A DNA stretch of 7,951 nt from an uncultured Christensenella sp. (GCA_910586365.1 CAJUGP010000059.1:550-8500), one strand, 5' to 3'. Shown: positions 1 to 6,075, counted from the first letter of the stretch. Notes: a model not told the origin generated them from the letters alone. Program-made: numbers and translations.

Positions 1-2
1 AA

Positions 3-1031
3 ATCGCCGCCTATATCGGATTTCCGCAAGGCGCTTCGCAAACGTCGAAAGTGCCCGCAATCGTGCTCGTTCACGGCGGACTCGGTACGGCTATACCCGA
101 TTGGGTAAAATATTGGAACGATTTCGGTTTTGCGGCAATTTCGATCGATACGGAAGGCGCCGAACCCGTGGCGGGCGTGAGCAACTATAACTGCAAGCAT
201 ATCGAACAAAACCGATATGCGGGCGACGAGCAGTATACCAACGGACCCACAAACAACGGTTTCGGCGATTATAACGAGGATATTGAAAATCAGTGGTTTT
301 ATCACGCGACTTCGGCTACGATTTTGGCATGTTCGCTTATAAGCTCCTTCGATTGCGTCGATACGCAAAAAATCGGCGTAACGGGGATTTCCTGGGGCGG
401 CATGATCACCAACGTAGTCGCGGGGTACGACGATCGCTTTTCGTTTGCGATGCCCGTATACGGCGCGCTCTCGCTGACGCAATCCTGTTCGGGGTTCGCT
501 ACCATTTATCCGACGGACGGCGATCAAATTTCCGCAAAGCGTTGGGATACGTTAGAGCCGTTAAAGCAAACGAATTGCAGGGTTTTCAACGTGAACAGCA
601 TAAACGATCAGGCTTTTTCTTTCGATGCGTCGAGCCGCTGTTCGGAGGTTTGCAACGGCTTCGTTTTGTTCAAAAGAACGTTCCCTCACGGGCAGGAATA
701 CGGCGCGTACGAAACCAATCTTCCCATGTTCGCCAAGTATTTTTGCGGCATGGAGAGCGAATACGTAGAGGTGATGCAACATCCTACGAAAGAAAACCCC
801 GCGCTCCAATTGCGTCCGTACGGCGAAGCGAAAATCGACAAGATCACCATTCGTTATACTTCTTCTCCGCTTCCCAACAAAAACGCGCAATGGAAAGGCA
901 GAACGGTGAACGTTGTGGACGGCGTGTTCGGTTACGATCTTACGATCCCCGCCGAAGCGACTTATTTCTACGTGCAAATTACCTACAATAATAATTTGGA
1001 AGTTTCGAGCTATCTTGTAAATAACGGTTAA
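3..1031 (+). CDS. Alpha/beta-hydrolase esterase (acetyl-xylan-esterase / dienelactone-hydrolase type), 5' truncated
   Basis: The reading frame is open from the window edge (first full codon at 3). The GTG at 51 lies inside a conserved beta strand (KVPAIVLVHGG), so it is very unlikely to be the start; the true N terminus and any signal peptide lie upstream. Numbering from the codon at 51, HGG at 8-10 fits the oxyanion region. GISWGG at 112-117 is a nucleophile elbow with Ser114. The best acid candidate is Asp186 (IND) and the best catalytic His is His213 (FPHGQ), the order and spacing of an alpha/beta-hydrolase triad. About 75 residues after the core (250-326) look beta-rich and may form an accessory domain. 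The GxSWGG elbow resembles acetyl-xylan esterases and cephalosporin-C deacetylases, which remove acyl groups from sugars. The next gene, another esterase, starts 10 nt downstream, which supports a role in de-esterifying a glycan. The precise substrate and cell location cannot be read here. Confidence 0.8.
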   Translation: MAAYIGFPQGASQTSKVPAIVLVHGGLGTAIPDWVKYWNDFGFAAISIDTEGAEPVAGVSNYNCKHIEQNRYAGDEQYTNGPTNNGFGDYNEDIENQWFYHATSATILACSLISSFDCVDTQKIGVTGISWGGMITNVVAGYDDRFSFAMPVYGALSLTQSCSGFATIYPTDGDQISAKRWDTLEPLKQTNCRVFNVNSINDQAFSFDASSRCSEVCNGFVLFKRTFPHGQEYGAYETNLPMFAKYFCGMESEYVEVMQHPTKENPALQLRPYGEAKIDKITIRYTSSPLPNKNAQWKGRTVNVVDGVFGYDLTIPAEATYFYVQITYNNNLEVSSYLVNNG

Positions 1032-1041
1032 GGGGGCAATT

Positions 1042-2322
1042 ATGAAGAAAAAGTTTTGTTGTAAAAGATTGGCGGCGCTTGTGGTCTGCGGGTTGATGTT
1101 CTCGCTCGCAGCTGCGTGCGCTGCGCCCGACGGCGGAAAGAACGACGGCGGCGACGAAGAACAAAAGCTTTTGACGGTAGAGGAAATTATGTCGCAATAT
1201 AGCGCAGCATCTTTGAAATGCGATAAATATTCTTTGACGAAATATACGAAGCCCTATTGGGCAAGTCAGATCATTTATAACGAAACGGTTTGCTTTTACG
1301 AAGACGAGGGCGCCGTTGCCGATAAAAAGCTGATGTATCATCCCGCAAAGATTTTAGAGGTGCGCAGCTATGATCTGAATACGCTATACGCGGAGGGAAC
1401 GGATTACGAAATGACCGAAGAGGGTTTGCGTTACATAGAGGGTTCTTCCATTCCCACAACCAATTTCGATTATTATTATCTCGACGCGCCGCTCGATGCG
1501 AATGCGGCATTCCGTTCGGAAAAGTATCCCGAAAAATACGTGGCTTACGAGGAATTCGCGCGTTTCCCGAGCAAAACGGTGTGCGTTACCTACATCAGAA
1601 CGGAGGAATGGAGCGGTCCCGAGCAGCCTTATTCCGAAAAACTTTCCGTTTTGGAGCAGAAGCTCGAAAAGAAAGAAAACGTTACGCTGCTCTTTTACGG
1701 CGACAGTATCATGGAAGGGTGCAACGCCAGCGGTTTCCGTAATATCGAACCGAAAATGCCGCGGTTTTCCGATTTGGTGACGAAGAAGCTTTCTTCTTAT
1801 TACGGCTACAATGGCGATACGAAAATTACGGCGCACAACACTGCCGTGGGCGGGTGGCTCAGCTCTACGGGCGTGGAGCGCTGGAAGAAGCAAAACGACG
1901 GGATCGTGCCCGATCTGCTCGTTCTCCATTTCGGTTGTAACGACGGAACGTTCAGCGCTTCGCCGGAATCGGTAACCGCAAATCTTCGTAATATGATCAA
2001 CAAGGCGTTGGCGCTTAATCCGGATTGCGCGATTATTGTTTTCTCTTCGACCATTCCCAACACCGACGCGTATACTTCCGAAAGCGAAGCGGTTGTAAGA
2101 AAATTTTATAACAATCAAGACGTTTACGAAGATTATTTTTGCGATTTGGCAAACGAGTTCGACCATGCCTTTTGCGTAAAAGTAACGACGTTCCAAAAAT
2201 GGTTGACGGAGCGCAAGGACTTTATCGATATCAGCGCAAGCAATATTTCGCATCCCAACGATTTCTTTGCGCGTTATTTGGCGCAAGCCATTCTATCGGC
2301 GATCATCAAAAATTATAATTGA
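1042..2322 (+). CDS. SGNH/GDSL-family esterase lipoprotein
   Basis: This 426-residue protein has a lipoprotein signal: Lys/Arg-rich n-region (1-9), hydrophobic h-region (11-25) and a lipobox ending at Cys26 (LAAAC). A Gly/Asp/Glu linker follows, so it is probably anchored on the outer face of the membrane. Residues 45-195 form an N-terminal, probably beta-rich domain. Residues 213-424 are the SGNH hydrolase domain: GDS with nucleophile Ser222 (block I), Gly270 in AVGG (block II), Asn300 in GCND (block III) and His404 in SHPND (block V). The usual DxxH aspartate, three residues before the His, is Asn401 here; Asp396 or Asp393 might replace it, or the enzyme may work with a weak acid. Such enzymes remove acetyl or other acyl groups from carbohydrates or peptidoglycan. 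The ATG at 1042 is supported by the GGGGG at 1032-1036 and by the complete signal peptide. It lies 10 nt after the upstream esterase, so the two are probably co-transcribed. Confidence 0.88.
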   Translation: MKKKFCCKRLAALVVCGLMFSLAAACAAPDGGKNDGGDEEQKLLTVEEIMSQYSAASLKCDKYSLTKYTKPYWASQIIYNETVCFYEDEGAVADKKLMYHPAKILEVRSYDLNTLYAEGTDYEMTEEGLRYIEGSSIPTTNFDYYYLDAPLDANAAFRSEKYPEKYVAYEEFARFPSKTVCVTYIRTEEWSGPEQPYSEKLSVLEQKLEKKENVTLLFYGDSIMEGCNASGFRNIEPKMPRFSDLVTKKLSSYYGYNGDTKITAHNTAVGGWLSSTGVERWKKQNDGIVPDLLVLHFGCNDGTFSASPESVTANLRNMINKALALNPDCAIIVFSSTIPNTDAYTSESEAVVRKFYNNQDVYEDYFCDLANEFDHAFCVKVTTFQKWLTERKDFIDISASNISHPNDFFARYLAQAILSAIIKNYN

Positions 2323-2336
2323 TCGATAACAAATTT

Positions 2337-3287
2337 ATGAAAGATAAATATTATATCGGCTTGGATATCGGCGGCACGAAATGCGCGACGACGCTTGCGC
2401 AAATCGATGGCGAACCGAACATTTTGAGCAAAGAGAGCTTTGCGACCGAAGGGCGTTCGCCCGAAGAAACGTTGTCGCTGTTTGCAAAGTTTATCCGAAA
2501 GCATGAAAAGAAGAGCCTTTCGGGCATCGGCATCAGCTGCGGCGGACCGCTCGACAGCAAACGGGGGGTGATCATGTCGCCCCCGAGCCTTGCGGATTGG
2601 AAAGATATCCCCGTCGTAGATTATTTTCGGAAAGAATTTCACGTTCCCGTTTATTTGCAGAACGACGCCAACGCCTGCGCGGTTGCCGAATGGAAGTTCG
2701 GCGCGGGAAAGGGGACGTCGAATATGGTTTTCCTCACGTTCGGAACGGGACTCGGCGCGGGACTCATTCTTAACGGGAAGCTTTACAGCGGTGCGAACGA
2801 CAACGCTGGCGAGATCGGGCATGTTCGTTTAACGGATGAAGGACCGTACGGCTATTACAAATACGGTTCCTGCGAAGGGTATTGCAGCGGCGGCGGGATC
2901 GCGCGGTTAGCGCAGTTGATGCGAAACAGGCGGCGCGGCGAAACCGTCGGGCAGGATACAGAGCAGGCGGAAAGCGAACGCCTTACGGCGAAAGAGCTTG
3001 CCGAACGCGCGCGGCAGGGCGACGAGTTTGCGCTGTCCGTGTTTCGGGAAAGCGGCAAAATGTTCGGAAGAACGCTGAGTATTCTTGTCGATCTCATCAA
3101 CCCCGAAAAAATCATAGTCGGCGGCGTGTTTATGCGCGCGGGCGATCTTCTGTTTGCGGAAGCGGATAAGGTAATGCGGCAGGAATGTCTTTCTTACAGC
3201 TATCATGCCGTTTCGGTCGAGCCTGCGGGTTTGGGCGAAAACGTCGGCGATTACGCCGCCCTTGCAGTCGCGCGGGGCGATTTCTGA
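2337..3287 (+). CDS. ROK-family sugar kinase (glucokinase-like; substrate unknown)
   Basis: ROK kinases phosphorylate hexoses or amino sugars with ATP in the cytoplasm. From the ATG at 2337 (316 residues, normal ROK length) the phosphate-binding motif DIGGT is at 10-14, GISCGGPLD at 65-73, NDAN with the likely catalytic base Asp110 at 109-112, the glycine-rich TFGTGLGAG at 134-142, the sugar-binding EIGH at 159-162, and INPEKIIVGG at 254-263. The usual zinc motif (CxCGxxGCxE) is degraded: Tyr residues stand where the first two Cys are expected and GSCE replaces GCxE, followed by GYCSGGG. This matches my recollection of a zinc-less ROK subgroup. An in-frame TTG at 2319 would overlap the upstream stop by 4 nt and add six residues; I prefer the ATG because it places DIGGT at the usual distance. 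Neither start has a clear Shine-Dalgarno, so translation may be coupled to the upstream gene. The following isomerase genes suggest the product is a sugar phosphate that is then isomerised. Confidence 0.9.
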   Translation: MKDKYYIGLDIGGTKCATTLAQIDGEPNILSKESFATEGRSPEETLSLFAKFIRKHEKKSLSGIGISCGGPLDSKRGVIMSPPSLADWKDIPVVDYFRKEFHVPVYLQNDANACAVAEWKFGAGKGTSNMVFLTFGTGLGAGLILNGKLYSGANDNAGEIGHVRLTDEGPYGYYKYGSCEGYCSGGGIARLAQLMRNRRRGETVGQDTEQAESERLTAKELAERARQGDEFALSVFRESGKMFGRTLSILVDLINPEKIIVGGVFMRAGDLLFAEADKVMRQECLSYSYHAVSVEPAGLGENVGDYAALAVARGDF

Positions 3288-3332
3288 CGGTGAATGGTTA
3301 GACCTTAAAATTTTGAGAAAGGAGATACAAAC

Positions 3333-3953
3333 ATGAAAACGGTAAAAGAAAAATATTTAGTCGTCGGCGCAGATTTTGCAGGGTATCCGCTGAAAGAAGC
3401 GGTGTGCGAGCATTTGCGCAAAAAAGGGTGGAAGATCGAGGATCTAGGCGTGAAAGAGAACAGCGATCCGAACGATACCGAAAATATGTTTCACCGCGTG
3501 GGACTGCGCGTAGGGGCGAAGATCAGCGAGGGAGAATACGAACGCGCACTCATTTTCTGCGGTACGGGCATGGGGATACATATTGCCGCGAGCAAGTGTC
3601 CGCACGTGCATGCGGGCGTCGTGGAGAGCCTGCCCGCCGCGATCAGAGCGATTACGGGCAACGGGGTGAACGTTTTGGCAATGGGCGCGTTCTACGTCGC
3701 GCCGCAAACGGCGTGCGACATAGCGGACGCATATCTTGCCAATTCGTTGGGCAGCGGCTGGGAATGGTGGCACAATTTCTACGAGTTCCATAAACTTGCA
3801 ATCGACGAATTGGAATCGTTCGATTATGAAACATACAAGGCGAACGGATTTAAGATGGAGCATTTAGGCGATTACGACTTGACGCTCGATTTCGACAAAA
3901 AACCCGAATATAACGGGCGATCGGAAAGGTGCGATAGGAAGACGATAGAATGA
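3333..3953 (+). CDS. RpiB/LacA/LacB-family sugar-phosphate isomerase, long variant
   Basis: The protein is 206 residues, against about 150 for ordinary RpiB. Residues 7-140 are the RpiB/LacAB fold: a GADFAGYPLK phosphate-site motif at 12-21 and the catalytic loop FCGTGMGIHIA at 75-85, with Cys76 at the position of the catalytic Cys of RpiB. Two His residues used by RpiB for sugar-ring opening and phosphate binding are missing: the DHAG motif reads DFAG (Phe15), and the EHND segment reads TGNG (about 108-111). Residues 141-206 are an extra segment rich in Trp, Tyr and acidic residues (WEWWHNFYEF at 143-152). The Cys plus missing His pattern fits a substrate that is already open-chain or differs from ribose 5-phosphate, which is inference. 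A strong AAAGGAG at 3318-3324, 8 nt before the ATG, fixes the start. It follows a sugar kinase by 45 nt and overlaps the next isomerase by 4 nt. Confidence 0.87.
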   Translation: MKTVKEKYLVVGADFAGYPLKEAVCEHLRKKGWKIEDLGVKENSDPNDTENMFHRVGLRVGAKISEGEYERALIFCGTGMGIHIAASKCPHVHAGVVESLPAAIRAITGNGVNVLAMGAFYVAPQTACDIADAYLANSLGSGWEWWHNFYEFHKLAIDELESFDYETYKANGFKMEHLGDYDLTLDFDKKPEYNGRSERCDRKTIE

Positions 3954-4603
3954 ATACGGGAACTGAAAAAATTTTAGAGGATACGATTATCCGTTATCCT
4001 GCGCTGAAAGGAGAAAAAGAAAATCTTTTAACGGCGTTCGAGGCGATCAAGAACGGTTTTGAACAGGGCGGAAAGTTGTACTTATGCGGAAACGGGGGCA
4101 GTGCTTCCGATTGCGAGCATATTGCAGGCGAACTCCTGAAAAGTTTCAAAATGCCCCGTCCGCTTAAAGGGGACTTCGCCGCTTTACTTGCGGCGCACGG
4201 AGAGGACGGCAAGGCGCTTGCAGAGCGTTTGGAAGGCGGTTTGCCCGCGATTTCTCTTTGCGGTCATCCTGCTTTTTCTACGGCGTTCGTAAACGATAAC
4301 GATCCGTATCTCGGATTCGCGCAACAGCTAAACGTTTGGGGTGCACCGAATGATGTCTTGCTTGCAATCTCCACGTCGGGAAACTCGAAAAACTGTGTGT
4401 TTGCGGCTATCGCGGCAAAGGCGAAAAACATGAAGGTGGTTTTTCTCGGCGGCGGCAACGGCGGAAGGCTGAAAGATATTGCCGACGTTTCCGTTATCGT
4501 GCCCGAGCGTGAAACCTATAAGGTTCAGGAATTGCATTTGCCTGTGTATCACTGTTTATGTGCCATGTTGGAGCATGAGTTTTTCTATCGTGAAAAATAC
4601 TAA
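3950..4603 (+). CDS. SIS-domain phosphosugar isomerase, GmhA (sedoheptulose-7-phosphate isomerase)-like
   Basis: GmhA interconverts sedoheptulose 7-phosphate and D-glycero-D-manno-heptose 7-phosphate. This 217-residue protein shows the family pattern throughout: phosphate-binding CGNGGSASD at 46-54; His57 and Glu61 in the HxxxE motif; STSGNSKN at 141-148; and QELHLPVYHCLC at 193-204, with Gln193 and His201. These match the His61, Glu65, Gln172 and His180 metal/catalytic set of the E. coli enzyme with the same internal spacings (4 and 8 residues). The protein is about 25 residues longer than E. coli GmhA because of extra sequence at about 72-97, between the first phosphate loop and the ISLCGHPAFS strand. 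The start is set by AGGAAG at 3936-3941 and an ATGA overlap with the preceding isomerase, so the two are translationally coupled. No heptose kinase, phosphatase or nucleotidyltransferase gene is nearby, so a catabolic or other sugar role is as likely as heptose synthesis. It is the last gene of its operon. Confidence 0.87.
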   Translation: MNTGTEKILEDTIIRYPALKGEKENLLTAFEAIKNGFEQGGKLYLCGNGGSASDCEHIAGELLKSFKMPRPLKGDFAALLAAHGEDGKALAERLEGGLPAISLCGHPAFSTAFVNDNDPYLGFAQQLNVWGAPNDVLLAISTSGNSKNCVFAAIAAKAKNMKVVFLGGGNGGRLKDIADVSVIVPERETYKVQELHLPVYHCLCAMLEHEFFYREKY

Positions 4604-4625
4604 ATCATAGATTACATAAGATTAT

Positions 4626-4656
4626 AAAAAGACCGCATTGCTTTGCGGTCTTTTTT
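4626..4656. terminator. Bidirectional intrinsic terminator
   Basis: GACCGCA (4631-4637) pairs perfectly with TGCGGTC (4644-4650) around a 6-nt loop. It is flanked by A5 on the left (4626-4630) and T6 on the right (4651-4656). On the + strand it ends the five-gene operon 23 nt after the last stop codon. On the - strand the same stem followed by TTTTTATAAT ends the tRNA-Arg transcript; only 5 nt separate the tRNA CCA end from the hairpin. Confidence 0.93.
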
Positions 4657-4730
4657 GGTGTTCCCGGCGGGAATCGAACCCACAACGGCCCCTTAGGAGG
4701 GGGCTGTTATATCCGTTTAACTACGGAAAC
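4656..4730 (-). tRNA. tRNA-Arg (anticodon CCT), CCA encoded
   Basis: The - strand folds into a full cloverleaf. The acceptor GTTTCCG/CGGGAAC has one T-G wobble, and the D stem is GTTA/TAAC with GG in the loop. The anticodon stem GCCCC/GGGGC carries the loop CTCCTAA, with anticodon CCT at 4697-4695. A 4-nt variable loop and the T arm GTGGG-TTCGATT-CCCGC follow. The discriminator is A (4659) and CCA is encoded at 4658-4656. The mature body without CCA is 72 nt (4659-4730). It reads AGG (Arg). It is transcribed against the flanking operons from its own promoter. Confidence 0.96.
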
Positions 4731-4739
4731 ATTATTATA

Positions 4740-4768
4740 ATCATACCCCATTTTTACAAAGAAAGCAA
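4740..4768 (-). promoter_or_regulatory. Sigma-A-type promoter of the tRNA-Arg gene
   Basis: Read on the - strand, TTGCTT (4768-4763) serves as -35 and TATGAT (4745-4740) as -10, separated by exactly 17 nt. The tRNA 5' end follows the -10 by 9 nt, so transcription would begin at or just before the mature tRNA with almost no leader. Confidence 0.72.
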
Positions 4769-4790
4769 CTGTTTTGCAAAAATTTTATCA

Positions 4791-4819
4791 TGAAATCTAC
4801 GGCAGAGGAAATGATTTCA
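4791..4819. repeat. Inverted repeat just upstream of the acyltransferase promoter
   Basis: TGAAATC (4791-4797) and GATTTCA (4813-4819) are perfect 7-bp inverted arms separated by 15 nt. They end 11 nt before the -35 hexamer of the acyltransferase-symporter operon. The position would suit a dimeric regulator's operator; chance occurrence in AT-rich DNA is a real alternative. The rest of the 4731-4887 intergenic stretch holds only the two promoters and the short leader. Confidence 0.35.
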
Positions 4820-4830
4820 CGTAAATCAAA

Positions 4831-4859
4831 TTGACATTAATTTTATTTTTTGGTAGAAT
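4831..4859 (+). promoter_or_regulatory. Near-consensus sigma-A promoter of the acyltransferase-symporter operon
   Basis: A perfect -35 TTGACA (4831-4836), a 17-nt T-rich spacer and -10 TAGAAT (4854-4859) preceded by an extended TGn (4851-4853). Expected transcription start is about 4866, giving a leader of roughly 20 nt before the TTG start at 4888. The TTG inside the -35 could be mistaken for a start codon, but it would lie upstream of the transcript. Confidence 0.88.
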
Positions 4860-4876
4860 TTTCTTATTGCTATGTT

Positions 4877-4881
4877 GGGAG
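4877..4881 (+). promoter_or_regulatory. Ribosome binding site fixing the TTG start of the acyltransferase
   Basis: GGGAG at 4877-4881 lies 6 nt before TTG 4888, the first in-frame start-type codon after the predicted transcription start. This supports a leaderless-free, short 5' UTR and a 395-residue product. Confidence 0.65.
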
Positions 4882-4887
4882 AGCAAC

Positions 4888-6075
4888 TTGAAGAAGCGTG
4901 CAAAAAAGACAAAATGGGTAAAACGCAGACATGCAAGAGTGTTTGCTTTTTTGCGCGTCGTCATGCGTCCGTTTTGCAGGTTGCGTTACGGGTTTCGGGC
5001 GGAACGCTGCAATTTGCCCAAAGAGCCGTATCTTATTATTTCCAACCACCAAATGGCGTTGGATCAGTTCTTTTTGTCGTTGTCGTTTTCTTTTCCCATT
5101 TACTTTATCGCTTCCGACGATATTTTTAATCTGAAAATCTCGCCGCTTATCGAATATCTTGTAGCGCCCATACCGAAGAGCAAATCATTCGCCGATATTA
5201 CAGCGATCATGAACGTATTCCGCGTGATCAAGGAAGGCGGCGCAGTGGGCGTTTGCCCCGAGGGAAACCGTACGATTTCGGGCGGACAGTGGGAAATGGG
5301 CGACGCGATCGCCAAGCTTGCCAAGAGTTTGAAAGTTCCGCTCGTGATCCATAACGTTTGCGGGGGATACGGTACCGATCCGCGTTGGGGGCACGGCGTG
5401 CGAAAGGGGCGTATGCGCGGATTTGTGCGGCGCGTCGTTTCGGCGGAAGAACTTGCCGCCCTTTCGGTGGAAGAAGTTTTTACGATTATCAAAAACGAAT
5501 TGACGGTGGACGACACGCAATCGGGCATCGCGTTCCGCAGCCGAAAACGCGCGGAATATATCGAACGCGCGCTATATCTGTGTCCGCAATGCGGCGGCGT
5601 TTCGACGATCGTATCCCGCAAAGCGGCGTTTCGCTGTAAGCAGTGTAATTGCGCTTCGACCTATACGCCTTATCTGAAAATATCGCCGCCCGTGCGGCAG
5701 TTCGATCGGATTTACGAGTGGTTCGAGTGGGAACGTGAAGAAATTGTAAACAAAGTACTTGCGGGCGAAGTTGTTTCGGATAAAGAGATTTTGTTCCGCG
5801 AAAGCGTAAAGTTTCAGAAAAAGAAGAAGCTGGCGGGGGATCGCGTGGCGATCGACGCGCATCATCTGACGGTTTCGCAAAAAAACGGACAAAGCGTATA
5901 TCCGCTCGACGAAATAAGCGCGCTGACCATGTTGGGTAAAAAAAAGTTTAATTTTTATCACGGCGGAAAAATCTTACAGGTGAAGGGCGGAAAGCGTTTT
6001 TGCGCGATCAAATACGTACACATTTTTGAAGGGCTGCGCCAAAGGCGGAGCAATTCCGACGGGAGGGAACTATGA
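4888..6075 (+). CDS. PlsC/LPLAT-type acyltransferase with zinc ribbon and C-terminal extension
   Basis: Enzymes of this family transfer an acyl chain to lysophosphatidic acid or another glycerol-phosphate lipid at the membrane face. From the TTG at 4888 (395 residues), the catalytic motif NHQMALD lies at about 53-59 (His54, Asp59) and the phosphate-binding EGNRT at 125-129; both are hallmarks of PlsC-like acyltransferases. A basic N terminus (KKRAKKTKWVKRRH) could contact anionic lipids. After the acyltransferase core comes CxxC-14-CxxC (Cys232, 235, 250, 253), a probable zinc ribbon, then a charged region and a beta-rich end (about 323-385) that could be a PH/GRAM-like lipid-binding domain. 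Ordinary PlsC is about 240 residues, so about 150 are extra. The upstream frame stays open to 4831, but that TTG belongs to the -35 box. The stop overlaps the next gene by 4 nt. The acyl acceptor is not known. Confidence 0.85.
   Translation: MKKRAKKTKWVKRRHARVFAFLRVVMRPFCRLRYGFRAERCNLPKEPYLIISNHQMALDQFFLSLSFSFPIYFIASDDIFNLKISPLIEYLVAPIPKSKSFADITAIMNVFRVIKEGGAVGVCPEGNRTISGGQWEMGDAIAKLAKSLKVPLVIHNVCGGYGTDPRWGHGVRKGRMRGFVRRVVSAEELAALSVEEVFTIIKNELTVDDTQSGIAFRSRKRAEYIERALYLCPQCGGVSTIVSRKAAFRCKQCNCASTYTPYLKISPPVRQFDRIYEWFEWEREEIVNKVLAGEVVSDKEILFRESVKFQKKKKLAGDRVAIDAHHLTVSQKNGQSVYPLDEISALTMLGKKKFNFYHGGKILQVKGGKRFCAIKYVHIFEGLRQRRSNSDGREL

Noticed and set aside
51..53. GTG at 51 as the start of the first esterase
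   Set aside because: The frame is open upstream with sensible sequence, the codon lies within the conserved strand leading to HGG, and there is no ribosome binding site before it.
1384..2286. 300-residue antisense frame under the SGNH esterase
   Set aside because: Composition (Arg, Phe, Ile rich) is typical of the opposite strand of a gene with this codon bias; no motif or ribosome binding site supports it.
2313..2822. Antisense frame under the ROK kinase
   Set aside because: It is a shadow of the kinase frame, whose motifs are intact along the same stretch.
3288..3332. Separate promoter or terminator between the kinase and the RpiB-like gene
   Set aside because: The 45-nt gap shows a good ribosome binding site but no hairpin with a T-run and no convincing -35/-10 pair.
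4656..4730. Integration site of a mobile element at the tRNA-Arg gene
   Set aside because: tRNA genes are common targets, but no integrase and no repeated copy of the tRNA 3' end is visible in the window.
4872..5129. 85-residue + strand frame starting with ATG just after the second promoter
   Set aside because: It overlaps the acyltransferase in another frame and lacks a ribosome binding site of its own; the acyltransferase frame carries the conserved NHxxxxD motif.
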